From NCBI GenBank assembly GCA_958299035.1, contig CATQJL010000001.1:45757870-45821869 (forward strand): a stretch of 64,000 nt of DNA, in the 5' to 3' direction. Under the pieces are notes generated by a model. That model searched no databases. It saw only the letters and a list, made by a program, of their open reading frames with translations, and had not been told where the DNA came from. Source of the stretch: Cylicocyclus nassatus. Taxonomy: Eukaryota > Nematoda > Chromadorea > Rhabditida > Strongylidae. Shown here piece by piece: positions 23,646 through 44,050 of this stretch. Position 1 is the stretch's first letter, and the number at the start of each line of letters is the position of its first letter. The translations under genes were made by a program, and so were the position numbers.

Positions 23646-25077
23646 CAGGGTCAAGCGTGTTGATGCGATCCGGGACCCTCATTTACGACCCCCCTCCCTT
23701 GAAGATACCCATCCGTACGACCCCCATCCCCTTCCCCCTCCCCCTCCTCCTTCCTCCCCCCCCCCCCCACCCTTCCCCATTTATCCCCCTTACCTCCCCT
23801 GTCCACATTCCTCGCGGTAACCTGCATAAACGAATGTCAATCTCAGAAAACACCTGCGTGAGAACTTCAATGAGGTTGCGGAAGCAGAATTTCTAGGCCA
23901 ATGGGTGCGTCCAGCATCTGTAGCACACATACACACCTTTAATAATGTTTGAGATTCTGCCACATACACACCTTTAATAATGTTTGAGATTCAGCAAGTT
24001 TTTTTTGAATTTTCAGGCATACTTCAGATCAGCAAATTCGATTCCCGTAGACGACACAAATTTTTGCAGGGAGAACAAATGACATTCTTGAGCAACAAAA
24101 GATGTTTTCGACTAAGAAGCTTACTTCCTATCTCCTTCACAGTTTTTCCCGCGAAAATACCCGCTTGAGCGCCGTCCAGAACGACGTCAAAAACGCGCAT
24201 GAGCACGGTAGTTTGAAAATTCGTAACTAAAGCCAGGACAAGACTGAGAGGCTGCAAAGCACAGGTTCTGTAGTATAGTGCCCAAAACTATTCATAGAAA
24301 AAGTTTCAGCTCTTGAGGAGCAGTAAGCTCGAAAAAATTTAGATGCGACTCTCGCAAATTTAGATGCGATCCTAAAAAGCAAAAACTGGGATTTTTGAGC
24401 TCAAAATTTTGTAACTTACCAGAGAAGTTATAAAACAGTCTGCAATTTTTATGAGGGAAAGTAGGAGGACGGCCTCATATTATAGCAGAATTGCAGCCAA
24501 CAAGCTTCAATAGCTCCGAAGAAATTTAGATGCGACCCAGATACGACCCTTCTTTTCTCATTTTTTGCTACCATACATAAAATCATAAGAAAATCCACAG
24601 TTGACAAAATAACATCAAATTTTGCACTGGTATAGCAGAGCCTCTCCAAAGTACAGATAAATCATATGGGCCCGTGAAAAACATTACAAAAAGGTTTAAA
24701 AATTTATGATGGTCACAGCTGGTAAAGATATTCGCTTTTGTCAAGTGTGTGAAACTTCAGGAAGGCTTCAGAAGCAAAATTTAGAAGGCAATCGGTACAC
24801 TGAGCATTTATATTAAATCATACATCCTTCAAAAGTGTTTTGAGCTCTTGTAAATGTTTTTTTTAGAATTTCCACAGATTTTATCTTTTTATTCTAAATT
24901 CCATTTTTTTAATAGATTTATTGTAAAGAACATGACTAATTATCTGCTTTTTGATTCTCTTTTAGGCCTTAGGGTAATTTAGCCTAACTGCCTCCTCTTA
25001 CGAACCCCCCCCCCCCCGCTTTAGGTACCCTCTTTACGACCCCCGGTTGCGACAGTCGCATCACAAGCTTGACCCTG
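23646..25077. mobile_element. Non-autonomous hAT element (1.43 kb), 8-bp duplication GTTCGAAT
   Basis: TIR CAGGGTCAAGC / GCTTGACCCTG, flanked by GTTCGAAT at 23638-23645 and 25078-25085. CAGGG termini with an 8-bp duplication are diagnostic of hAT. Subterminal poly-C blocks (ACGACCCCCC) occur at both ends. A 35-bp tandem duplication lies at 23930-24000. No transposase frame. Confidence 0.88.
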
Positions 25078-25644
25078 GTTCGAATCCTTTCGTGTTCTTA
25101 GTTTTGCATTGCCTCAATTAATCTTCTTTTCGAAAGTTAGGCATCCTCGAGGCAAATGCATGCCCTTACCCAAAAAAAAATCGACGAAGAGTCATTTTAA
25201 ATGAGTGCTTCCTATATTTATTCTGAAAGGTGCTCACAAAAATTAATGAATAGAAAATCATGTTAAACACAGTGATGGAAATCTATGACAAAGTGATTGA
25301 AACATAGGAGATGCTCGCACTGAGCGTACTGGATGAAGAATATTTCGTTGCAGTTGGCTCTCTCGCTCTCACCCAGCAATTCACACGAAAAGCAGTATTG
25401 TACAGGAGTTTGGAATTGACCAGGATGCAGTGGTATGCCGCAGGCTCACCAAGGTAGCCTGCGGCATACCACGGATTTTGCTCGAGTAAATTTACTCGAA
25501 ATATGATTAATAGATACATTTTAGGCAAACAGCAATTATTTTTTCGAATTTTCCATATTTTTTTGAAGACGAAGGGCATGCATTTACCTCGAGGATGCCT
25601 AAATTTTAATAAGAAGATTAATTGAGGCAATGCAAAACTAAAGA

Positions 25645-25714
25645 ACGCAAAAGGATTCGCACCTACACCTGCATCAACTTTTGAGGCTATCGCTCTAACC
25701 ACTACACCACAGCC
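25645..25714 (-). other. tRNA-like sequence, right arm, uninterrupted
   Basis: Minus strand GGCTGTGGTGTAGTGGTTAG...GGTGCGAATCC, with A and B boxes about 45 bases apart. It is the inverted partner of the left-arm sequence. The anticodon and T stems pair poorly, so a working tRNA is unlikely. Confidence 0.6.
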
Positions 25715-27719
25715 TGCCAGAAGTACCTGGCACTCCCACCGTATTTCCCTCGAGCGGCCTGGCTCGGAAAATCCTCCATATTTCCTTCAGAAAGACGATC
25801 AGCAAAAACGGAAGTCAGATTCGGAATCAGCTTTCGAGTCGAGTATAATGGTATACATCTCATGTCAAAAGGCCACGGACACCTAGTATCGTTCTTTTGT
25901 TAGTAGTCACCTCAATGACAATCATCATCGTACGCTATATCTACGTGCAAAAATCTTCACATAATCAGGTAAACACTTGGCAAGTTGAACATTTACACAC
26001 CCAACTCTTTTTGGCGCAGTATTGAGTAGTAGACTTTTAACCACGTTTTGAGTTCAAGTCGATGACCCATAGGTATACATGACAAATGTATTCTTGACTT
26101 TATGAAAAGGCCCAATAAGCTCTGGTTTAGCGCTCCAAAACTTGCGTGAACCCGTTTGATGAGCGGTCTCCGTAGGTTCCACGCAGCGAACCCCCTCGTG
26201 CTTTTGATTTATGGGTATACATGCTGGCGACGTGCGTTGTGCAAATTTGTGGCTCGAGATGTTTGCTGAAACCTGCTCTATGAATCTTGTGACAGACAAA
26301 TAAACACACACACACAGAGACAATTGGGCAGACGATCTAAGCGCTTTAATGTTAATCAGTGCGTCACCTCTACTTCGCAGAGGCTCGCACTTGTTCTACT
26401 TTATATGCCTTACTCATTCCTGACATGATGTCATTGAAACTTAACGCGCAGTGCCAACTTATCACGAATAATTGAACAACTACTCATTTCAAATGCTTAT
26501 TCATGTGAGATCGATGATTTCGCGTGAACGAAACTTTTCGCAGAAGAACAACTTCAAATTTGGATAGGTTTTTAGGTTTATTCTGGCTTGGTGATTGCCA
26601 TAAGGACGATAAGCAACGTGAGTTACATCTCTGCGCAAAATTTTTTTTACACGGTTAGGTAAAACCATGGCAAATTGAACATTTATGCAACCGTTTTTCG
26701 GCGTTGTTTTCGTAAAGTAGTAAACTTTTAACCGCTTTTTGGACTAAAGTCCATGGCTTGCACATCAGCATGCCAAACATATCCACGACTTTGCAAAAAG
26801 TAGTGATACAGACACAATTTTGCGGGTCAGAAGCCAAGTGGTTCCGTTTGACGCGCAGTTTCTGAAGGATCCACCTAACAAAACCACTCGTGCTTCTGCA
26901 TGGTGGGCTTTTATGCTGGTGGCATGCGATGTGCAGAATTTGGAGGCTGGAACTCGCTCTATGAATTTCGTTACAGACAGACACACAGACACACTCACAA
27001 AACACGTAAACAACCACAGCTCGTTCATAAATTACCAGCGCGTCACCTCTGCTTCGCACTGGCCCTAATTTCTCTATGCCTTAGTCATTCCAGCATAATG
27101 ATGAATTGAAACTCACCGCGCTATGTAGGCTATCACGAATGATTCGTAAACATCTACTCATTTCTAGAGGTTTTTCGTGTGAGATCGGTATTTTCGCGTA
27201 GATCAGATTTTTTTCAGGAGAACAGATGCATATTCGAATATGTTTTTGTAATTTTTATGGCTTGGCAGTCGCCATAAGGACAATGAACATCTCGGGCTGC
27301 CCTGTGCAAGAATCTCCTCAAATGATTAGGTAAAATTATGGCAAACTGAACATTTACGCAACTAACTCTTTTTGGCGCCATTTTCGTAAAGTAGCCAACT
27401 TTAGTTCAGTTTTCTGGGCTAAAGTCCTTGGCTTCCACATTGTCTTTTCAAACATATACATGACATTGCTAAAAATGGTGGTACAGGCCCAATTTTGCTG
27501 CTCAGAAGCCAGGTGGATCCGTTTAACGCGCAGTGTTCGAGAGATCCATCTAGCGTATCCGCTTGTGCTTTTGCATAGTGGAATTTCATGATGCTAGCTT
27601 GCGCCATGCAAAATGGGCTCAATTCGCTGGAACTCGATCTAAGAATTTCCTAAAGGACAGACAGACACACAGACACACACACAAAAAGACATAAACAACC
27701 CTTAGCCCGTTATCATAAT

Positions 27720-28142
27720 TTATGATGATAAGTTATCTTAAAGAATTTCAACAATCTTACGGTAACTTTGTTTGCATGCAAGGTCTAAAAAAGTTGCGTT
27801 ATCATCTCTGTATGTTAGAACCGTCACTCTAATACCTTGGAGACATGATGGAAATCTTGGTACCAGCTCAGGAACTGGAGAGATTTGCAACCTATTAACA
27901 ATTAGCTTTCTGTAATCTCACTTTCTGCCATGTTATGTTAAAATATAGTACTTGTGATCACTGTACTTAGGGTTATTTTTTAGATGTCATCTCCATCATA
28001 AGTCTTATGCCATAAATCGGATGGGAATAAAAGCCAAAATACCCATCTTTGGAATCAACTTTGGAATTTTGACACCAGAGGATTGGAAAAGCGTGACATA
28101 TTTCGCAGATGGCTAATCTGAAAGTCGCGAACTTGTAATGTA
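27720..28142. other. No feature seen
   Basis: Sequence between the tandem repeat and the next mariner-type element; no exon supported. Confidence 0.4.
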
Positions 28143-29271
28143 TTAGGCTGGAAACTAAGTTTTGCAACTGGTTTCATAACTTCACTCTCTTTAGATAGGG
28201 CGCACTCAAACTTTGGCATTATGTAGAAGGCAATGTGAGCTACAAGTTGAATTGTCTCAATTTTGAACACGAAATAGAAAAGTTTCAGGCGTTTTTCGAA
28301 AACTAGTGAAATTTGAGAATTTTTGGGGTTTCAAGCTAAAATGAAGCCTTTGGCAGCCTAGACCATGCGCAGTAATCCGGATTCGTCTATAGAGTATTGC
28401 TGGAGGTTGAATCCTTTGGCCTAGCAAAAAGAAACAAAATTTAGGGGCATGTCGAGATTTGGCGTCCTCATAAAGTCGAACGAGTCGATGTGCGCAGGAG
28501 CTGCTGGGGAAGACCGTCAATGACTAAAGAGTTCGAAGCTCAAATTCCGCCGAGACTTCACATAGTGAGGTTATTTGACCTGTTAAACGCGAATATCACT
28601 TTTATTTGTTTAATAAACACCTTTTTCCTTGTTTAGGATGAGACCCCATATCGCACACCTACGGTAATCCTACAAAAAAGCCCTTGTCACGCAATTTCAC
28701 TATTGTTTTCGTGATCAGCATGTCGGATAATACCCCTATGCCAAGTTTCAGCCAAATCCGTTAAACTTTGAATTTTTCCCCTTCACACCATGCACCTACC
28801 GTAACCCTCACTGCGACGTCAGAATTTGGTAGTGCAGCAGCTGCCCTTGTAGCTTACGTAATAACCAACGCAGCGGCAAAATTTGAGTGCGCCTTCTCAG
28901 ACGATCGCTGGGGGCAGGCGGGCACCGGAAAAATAGATTGCTGATTTCTCGCACCCCGCTCGCGGATTTTTTGCAAAGCAATCAGGACTTTTCGGAAGAC
29001 CGCTTGCTAAGTCAGAGGATTTTTGAGACACCGCCTGTTGAATTTTTTTTCGCTCTTATCTTTTGCAGATATATTGCTGAATCTCTGAGGAATCGAGAAT
29101 TCAGCAAGCGGTCTTCCGAAAAGTCTTGTTTGCTTTGCAAAAAATCCGCGAGCGGGGTGCGAGAGATCAGCAATCTATTTTTCCGGTGCCCGCCTGCCCC
29201 CGGCGATTGTCTGAGTTGTTGAGTGAGAGGGAAGTTATGAGACCAGTTGCAAAACTTAGTTTCCAACCTAA
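28143..29271. mobile_element. Mariner-type foldback (1.13 kb) with nested CTCAGA element
   Basis: TTAGGCTGGAAACTAAGTTTTG at the left, inverse ending CCAACCTAA at the right, TA on both sides. Arms are inverted copies for at least 100 bases. Interrupted at 28896-29215. Confidence 0.8.
28896..29215. mobile_element. CTCAGATAA-family MITE, short 320-bp variant
   Basis: CTCAGACGATCGCTGGGGGC at the left and its inverse at the right, flanked by TT dinucleotides. Perfect foldback with GCACCGGAAAAATAG subterminal blocks shared with the copies at 43-46 kb. The opposite arm of the host element gives the empty site. Confidence 0.78.
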
Positions 29272-31135
29272 TAAATGTCGTCACAACTAGTCGCATGCAG
29301 ATATTTTCACACCAGGCTTTCAACAGTCCATCGCTTTCAAAGGGCTGAAATTGCTGCAGAGCGAAACACGTGATATGCATTCGAGCAAATTCTTTGTGGC
29401 ACTAAAAGGGTGGATGTTACAATAAAAATAAATAATGATACATTTGCATGTACCATGTTCAGTACTACTAAATTTACAAACGCGAAGTATAAAGATTTAG
29501 TCTTCAAGAAAGCATTTTTGAGCGTGCTTGAGCATTTTCATTGTGTGATCAGAAAAGGACTTCATACGCATCAGACGTCTTACTTTTCGGATTTCAAAGA
29601 TGATGAAAAAAATCTAAGTTCTTAAATTCTTGGCTTCTGTGATGACAGCAGGCCGAGACCGGGAATGATATCGACAAAAGTCCATTTAAAAAAGGGCTTT
29701 TCCGGAAACACAAAACGCGAATAGTGGGCTTAGTCTATGCGGTGCGATAGAATATCGCACTTACGAACTCATTCATTCCAAACAATAATCTCAGACATTG
29801 ACTCCCGCAGGAGATCCGGCGGGAGTCATGATTTCAGTTTTGTTTGCTTTTGATGTGATTTTGTCCCGAGGAGAGGGCGCATGTTTAAACGAGTACAACT
29901 GCAAGTTACATAACGTATGAAAAGCTGGAGATCTGGTCAAAATAACTGATTTAGAATTTCCTCTAAACAAAGGTATGCATCCAATCCTCGCTTATATCAA
30001 AACAAAAACCTTTTCAAAATGTAATGTCCGAAGACTTCCTTTCCAAATATTTTAGTGTAATTTTGATATTCGCATTGTTCTTAAAATTTTCTTTTGTTTT
30101 TCCAAATAGATAACTGTAGATATATCATAGTCATCTTGTCTAGATATAGCTGTGGTGACACAAAAGCAAAATATAATGTGAAATTAGCGTTTTGCACAAA
30201 CTGCAGTTTCCCGTTTCTCATAAACTGCTCGAAAATTACCAAAATTACTTCATTGCCAGATATTATGATTTGTTCAAAATCAGTTGCAGAAAGCTACTTT
30301 GTTTCTTTATTGTTGTAAAAAAACTTTTTCTAGTGTTGTAAAAAAACTTTTTCTTCCTTTTTTTTCAAGCTCAAACATTACTGTGAGGCACTTTTCATTT
30401 TCAAAAACACCTTTATTTCTCATTGCTAATGAAGAGAAGTGGGTTTAGCGGTTGTGTGCTTGCTTTGCAGGTAGCTCCATGAAGTCGGACGCAACCCAAA
30501 CATATGGCAGCCACAGCTTTTCTGGGGTTGTGCCGCACCTCGTTAACTCACCTTCAATAACAACAATTTATACATGTATCGACAACTTATTACATCTCGT
30601 AGTTTTCATAGCAGTAAAGTGAACCAAATTTGTCTTCTTCAGTCTAATAACGCTTGCTGAAAGGACAGCCACTGAAAGCTAAAAATATCAGACGGGACAA
30701 ACGAGGATTTGGTTGGGTCCTAATTCCACTGGCGATTATTTGGAGCTATTCAATATGTGGACAAGCCAGGAGTAGTTTTGTTTTCAGTGCAAAAAATTTT
30801 AGCTTACTCACCTTTAAAAAATTGACACGTTGACGACCGGCGCATACGCGCCTATGCACGAACTGAAGGGGGGCAGATTAGGAGGGGCGTATCCGGCGGC
30901 CCTGCGTCATAGCTCTTTCCCAACCCTGGTTATAAACTGCACGGAATCGACCAGGCTGAACGCCCTGTCTCTTGCGGCTAACAATGCCATTAGCGCGCAT
31001 GAGTCATCATCAGGTTTAGGGTTATGGAAATATTATGTGAACGGAAAAAGTTGCAAGTGTTTCGCTATTTCTAAGGTTGCTACCGCGCAACCTGAATGCA
31101 ACCTGAGGTCCTGCAGGGCTAAACAAAGTCATGAT
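29272..31135. other. Non-coding stretch
   Basis: At 30822 a left terminus of the piggyBac-like family (CACGTTGACGACC preceded by TTGA) is visible without a partner. The open frame at 30830-31228 starts inside that fragment and is not supported as a gene. Confidence 0.4.
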
Positions 31136-32496
31136 CAGAGTCAAGCAAGAGGTGTGGCACTCGGTCGCTGTTTACGACCCCCCCCCTCTTATTGCTGTCT
31201 CAATAAGACCCCTGAACTATACACCTAAACTAGCATTACTTTAAGGCCTTGCCAAACATAACGGTCAACATATCCATAATTAGCATGTCAAGCAACCCCT
31301 GTAGACAATGTTTGAGCGAATTCTAAAGTTTCAAGATACTGGGTCACCTAAATGAAAGCGCCATTTTTCAGCATGATTAACTTTGTTTTAAAGATGAAGG
31401 TAGCTAGCTGTTTTTGCACTCAAGACAAAGCACTTCTCCTTCTTTGGCCACTTCAGAAATCTCGTTTCAAAAGACCTTCTAACTTTAGGATTAGAAGCTA
31501 ACCAAAACCTTATTTTTCCTATTTTTCGCTTTTAATTGCTGTGCTTTCACCAAATATTACTCAAAACCAAGAGGACAAATCAGGCTCAAATCACTCCTAT
31601 GAAATCTACGAGATCTAGGTCATCGACTCATATAAAAAACGATAGCTAAAAATGTTTTTTTGATATAGTTAATGGGGTGTGGCACCACCCCTAAAAAGCT
31701 GTGGCTGGTGGCGCCACACCCCATTAACTTACCTTCAAACAGATCAAATAGCTGCGTTTTTTATATCGTTGTTAGTAATTAACCTTCTTCTTTACATAGC
31801 AGAAATTTCATATGAAAGCGTTTCTTCAAGAGCAAGATATAGTCGTTTTTCCTTACCTATGCATATGTAAAATATTGGTAAAATACTGCGAAAATATTGG
31901 GATACGCATCATGCTAAGTCTGCGCAACTACGTGAATCGCAGAGGAAGGTGCGAAGAATACATACATTTGATAGCCTAATACTCATAATCTACATTAGAG
32001 TGATTTGAGCCTTATTGGTCTTTTCTAACCTGAGATATTGGAAACGAGAAGTGGAATGGAGATTTTGGCTTGCTCTTAAATCGTTAATTTGGAGGTCATT
32101 TGAAGTAGGATACCTAATGTGAGCAAGGAAATAGTTACCTTGTAGTGAGTGCAAAAAGAAGTAGTTCACTTATCTTTGAAACGAAGTTGGCATGTCGAAA
32201 ATGACCACTTCCCTAAACCTTAGAATTCGCTGAAACTTGGACCACAGGGGTTTACTTGCTAATAACAAAACGATGCTCTTATGCTTTATAGATATTTAAT
32301 CATTCTTACTGTAGGTATACGATAATGGGTCAAACATCAATGTGCTAGTATTTTGCATGATGGGCTTATTTGACATTGTTAACGAGTATCATGTTATGCG
32401 AAGAGCGGACTCCTTGATAACGACCCCCTCCCCTCCCTGGTTCCTCAAGACGACCCCCCCCCCCAGGTGTGGTATGCCACACAACGCTTGACCCTG
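31136..32496. mobile_element. Second non-autonomous hAT element (1.36 kb)
   Basis: CAGAGTCAAGC / GCTTGACCCTG termini and subterminal ACGACCCCCC blocks match the element at 23646. Flanks GTCATGAT and GTCATCAG agree at six of eight positions, a decayed 8-bp duplication. A 63-bp perfect-looking hairpin lies inside at 31667. Confidence 0.75.
31667..31729. repeat. 63-bp hairpin
   Basis: AGTTAATGGGGTGTGGC and its inverse flank a short loop; only one base differs between the 23-base arms. Confidence 0.6.
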
Positions 32497-33345
32497 GTCA
32501 TCAGAGCGCCCGTACTCGGCAGCCGCGTTGAATGCACCCTCGCCTGCGTTCAGCCTACAGCAGCCCGAGCAATTTCGCGCAGTCGACTTTACCATTAGAT
32601 GTACTAAATGCAAAAATTTCTCTGGAATGCTTTCAGAATAACCACAAAAATGTGACTGTTTTCCGTCGCGGATAGCGAATGATGAGGTCAGCTATTATGT
32701 CCAAGTGTTTTACTTACCACTAGTTGTAAAGTTGCTTGTTATTCTTGCACCAATAAGCATAAATATGCTTCACACAAGAGCGCGGAGTCGTTCTCAAATT
32801 ACTATTATGATTTAAATTCTATCTTTATCATCCATGGATAAGATCTGCTTGATTAAGTATATCCAAACTCTTGGCGAAAATTCGATGTACAATTACCTAC
32901 CGTACTTCCAAGTGCATGTATTGAAGTGAAATATGATTGCAGAACTAAGATAGTCACTTCACCAGTAACATTTTTCAGCCAAACCGGCACAAATAATTAC
33001 TTGCAGAAACCTACCGTAGCCTTTCGAGATGTTATCGTAATCAGTAACGTTCATATTCGAAATGAGCCGGTAGGAAAACCCCTAAGTTATAGCCATGACC
33101 CATCATGTGGGTTCACATTGTCTCACGTGGCAGTCATTGCATACTCACCATGTGGGACATTGCCGCCAATGTGTTGAATCCTAAATTCTTTGAAATTTCA
33201 GTTATGCTTTCAGCTACAGTAGCTAGTTTACGACCATCCAGTTTTTGAACTACTGCGATATTACCTGGTATTTGTACACATGCAATCCTTCATGACATTT
33301 CGTCACGGAACGAACCACACGACTCTCCCTCTAATTTCTGTTTAA
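32497..33345. other. No feature seen
   Basis: No exon or element supported. GC-rich start (32505-32600), then ordinary AT-rich sequence. Confidence 0.35.
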
Positions 33346-34105
33346 GGCCCGTGTGCACGTATATCCTCGCTGGGGAGGGGAGGGGATCTGAGAGGGGATG
33401 CGTCATATCTCGCTACTCTGCGTGTCTTTCTTCATCCTTTTCTATCTTGCTTATGAAGGTTCTCATACCCTTATACCTGCGCATAATGGATGGCAGGTTA
33501 CTAGCGTGATTGATTAGATTTTCACTATTTTGTGTGCTCCCCCGGGAAGAATCCCAAGGGGATCTCCAGGGGATCAACTCCCAAATTCAGTGCCATTTAT
33601 CTCCCTAAAAACTCAATGAAACGCTGTAGGATTGTACTGTGGATATACTACGGCTCTGTTAAAGATTATTATAGTAGAAATAAGTGAAATCTCAGGATAT
33701 CGAAATCTTTGGTAATCCCTAGGTCGCGAGCCAGGGATCATCGAGAAATTCACAATCTTCAGATTCAATTTCTTCTGTCGAAAATATGCTTAGCAGTGCC
33801 GTAGTATATCCTCAGTAATTTTACAGCGTTTTCATTGACTTCTCAGGAAAATAGATCACTTTGAAAATAAGAGGTGATCCTCAGGGGATCCCCTGGGGAT
33901 CACACAAAATGGCAAAAAACCAGTCTTGTATGTAACCTTCGCATAATGGAAGTAACCTGGCTTCCAGTATGCGAAGATTTAAGTGTATGAAAGACTTTAT
34001 GAGCAAGATAGAGAAAGATGAAGAAAGATACGTAGAGTAGCGAGATATGACCATCCCCTCTCAGATCCCCTTCCTCCCCAGCGGGAATGTACGTGCATAC
34101 GGGCC
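33346..34105. mobile_element. PIF/Harbinger-like MITE (760 bp), TAA duplication
   Basis: GGCCCGTGTGCACGTA at the left and its near-exact inverse at the right, flanked by TAA at 33343-33345 and 34106-34108. The arms are inverted over about 250 bases. GG..CC termini with a TWA-type 3-bp target are characteristic of PIF/Harbinger. Confidence 0.75.
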
Positions 34106-35238
34106 TAAAAACAAACTTCCCAAGTCGACCCATGTCTAGTAGCGCAGGCCATCCTGCTCCTCATATCACTGAAAGGTTTAGGAGAATAAAAATTGAACAC
34201 GCCTGTCACTCTTTGTCTCTCGATATGACTGTTGCGATATGTACGTTGAAGGCAGTGTCGGGCAAAAACTGAAAATCCAGCTATCACGCTTCTGGACCTA
34301 TCTGCTGCGCTGAACCCGAAATCCACTTTCGAAAGCGCAAAAACGGCAGAAAAAAAGCGGATCCCCGCATTTGATCCAACGTTTTATCTTCGCAATTGTG
34401 CGATTTTATGCCGGAAGACGCCCATTTTCAATAGAGCTAGAATCTTACATACATCAACCTTTTCGTCTTCCCAAGACAATGCCTTCAAAGTCAGAATCTC
34501 TGATATAAAATTAGATCGTTAGGAACTCACAAAACCGGGTGAACGCCCTCCTGCAGTATTCCGTTCTGGCGCTAATTACTCTGCCAGGGAAAGGCTAATT
34601 ATCTCAATTATTTCATAATCTAGTACATTTTTGAATACATCTGAATTGTCCAAAAAGCGAGTGCACTTGAACATTGATAGTGACGAGGCCCAAAAATTTT
34701 CTCGGAGCGCTGGCTAACGCCAGTCAATTCAATTGAATAAAATCGTATGTCCCCTCCCCCGGACGGAAATCCTGCGACCGTCACTACCACCTACTTTCTT
34801 ATCGTCTGAAGCTCTTCATCTTCTTCGCTCTTCTCTTCGAAAAAATGCTTTTGCATGACTGGTTCCAAATTGAAGTGCCTGCGTCTCTAACGATACCCCA
34901 GCTCTCTCGCTTACCCAATCACTGTTGCGCCGCGCATTAATCAGGCTGCTAAGGCTAGCGGTGTAGAAGGGCCGTCTTTCGCAGAACCACTTTTTAATTC
35001 TGCTCAGCTGTCCTATTCGGAGTAGAAGGCATGCGTAGATTGGTAATGATGAAAAAAACTGGAAAGATGCACTAACATACATCAAATAGTACAGTATGGT
35101 CAAGCGCGGCTTTGACCAAAGGCACAATTTCTAGACGATACTTTCTCTGTCATATAAAGTTAGTTTGCATTTATGAAGCTCTTAGTAGTAAGTAAGTGGT
35201 ACATAAATACGATAGTTTGTCTGGTACTCCTTCTATAA
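34106..35238. other. Downstream region of the peptidase gene with element fragments
   Basis: A single AGGCAGTGTC terminus at 34253 and a hAT-like right end near 34750-34787 (GGAAATCCTGCGACCGTCACT, compare 57413-57437) are present without partners. No exon. Confidence 0.4.
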
Positions 35239-42772
<7,534 letters not shown>

Positions 42773-42876
42773 ACTGAATTGATGCGATGCGCCTGAAGAT
42801 CAGCGCAATATTTTGAACATGTGTTGCGCATACACCATAACAGTGACATGAGCATTTGTTATATTATGTGTACCTA

Positions 42877-44050
42877 CTCAGATAATCGCCGGAAGCAGGC
42901 AGTCCGCAAACTCGCGCTTTTCTGCAAGCGGTCAGCAAAATTTTGGGGCGTGGCCAAACCTTCAGCGAGGTACTTCCGTGTTCTGCCAGCGAGCAACAAT
43001 ACAAAATTTTCTGCAAGCGCTCGTCAAACAATCTTTATTAGCGAGCTGGCCAAACTTTCAGCAGGCGGTCGGACTCTTTTTACGCGTTTTCGGGAGTACG
43101 CCGAGCAAAGGTGAAACACCTTGTGGCAAAAGTGTCATCGATGGTTTAATTAATCGAATCATCGATGGTTTAGTCGAATTTGAGGTACCTTCCTTCAGTT
43201 ATACGTATCTACGGGCTCTGCGGACCTGCAGAAAGGACCGTGCGGCTCTCAATAATTTTGCATATTTTCGCGTAAAGTCCGCGAAAAAGCGGTCGCTGCC
43301 CCGCAACTACTCAGATAATCGCCGGGGGCAAGCGGCCATGCGAATTTGGAGCAAGCGGGCACCGGAAAAATAGTTCGCTGATTTTTTGTGGTCCGCTTGC
43401 AGAAATTTGGAATAATTTTGGCCAAATTTTAGACGAACGCTCGAAGATCTACCGCGCTCTTTCTATACATAAGTTGCGGCACAGTGGCCGCATTCTTGCG
43501 GACATTCCGCGAAAACATGCAAAATTATTGGGAGCCGCACGGTCTTTTGTGGAGGACCGCGCAACCCCCAGGTACTTTCCGCTGAAAGAAAGTACCCCAA
43601 ACTTGGGTAATAAAACCATCGACGGTACCTCTGCCACATAGAGTCTCATCTTTTCTCGGCGTATGCCCGAAACCGCGTAAAAAGAGTCCGAGCGCCTGCT
43701 GAAAGTTTGGCCAGCGCTCGCTGAAAGAGATTGTTTGACGAGCGCTTGCAGAAAATTTTGTATTGATGCCCGCTTGCAGAAAACGGAAATACCGCCCGCT
43801 GAAGATTTGGCCACGCCCCGAAATCCTGCTGACCGCCTGCAGAAAAGCGCGAGTCTGCGGACCGCCTGCCCCCGGCGATTATCTGAGTAATTCAAAGAAG
43901 AACCGCGATTGTTTTCCGAGCAGTCGTCCGAAAGTTGGCCAACATTCTTCCAAATTTCTGCAAGCGGGCCGCAAGAAATCAGCGAACTAGTTTTCCGGTG
44001 CCCGCTTGCCCAAAAATTGCATGGCCGCCTACCCCCGACGATTATCTGAG
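42877..44050 (+). mobile_element. CTCAGATAA-family MITE, copy A, split by copy B
   Basis: Left part 42877-43309, right part 43890-44050, TA at both outer flanks. Starts CTCAGATAATCGCCGG 105 bases upstream of the peptidase start codon. GC-rich, with no conserved frame. Confidence 0.82.
43310..43887 (-). mobile_element. CTCAGATAA-family MITE, copy B, inserted in copy A
   Basis: 578 bp, opposite orientation to A, TA at 43308-43309 and 43888-43889. Copy E (46262-46840) has the uninterrupted sequence at this site (GCAGCTAATCC). Confidence 0.85.

Larger units (their letters stand above)
23400..25899. mobile_element. CAAGGG-type foldback transposon with tRNA-like arms, TTA duplication
   Basis: Termini CAAGGGAACGATACT and the inverse of CAAAAGAACGATACT, flanked by TTA at 23397-23399 and 25900-25902. 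The arms are about 500 bp, inverted copies of each other, and each contains a tRNA-like pol III promoter. A 1.43-kb hAT element sits in the left arm. The uninterrupted tandem units of the host repeat show the insertion point. Superfamily not resolved (3-bp TSD). Confidence 0.8.
23172..27719 (+). repeat. Three tandem copies of a 680-bp repeat, first copy split by a transposon
   Basis: Units start GCGTCACCTCTGCTTCGC at 23172, 26361 and 27040 (period 679-686 after removing the 2.5-kb insertion). Each unit ends with a CA-rich tract (ACAGACACACAGACAC). A reversed single copy lies at about 40525-41062, where that tract has become a long microsatellite. Confidence 0.78.

Noticed and set aside
23587..25090. 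Functional tRNA gene
   Set aside because: A and B boxes are present, but stems pair poorly, the left copy is split by a hAT element, and the sequence belongs to a transposon arm.
30830..31228. 132-codon plus-strand frame as a gene
   Set aside because: It begins in a piggyBac-like terminus and runs into a hAT element; no domain.
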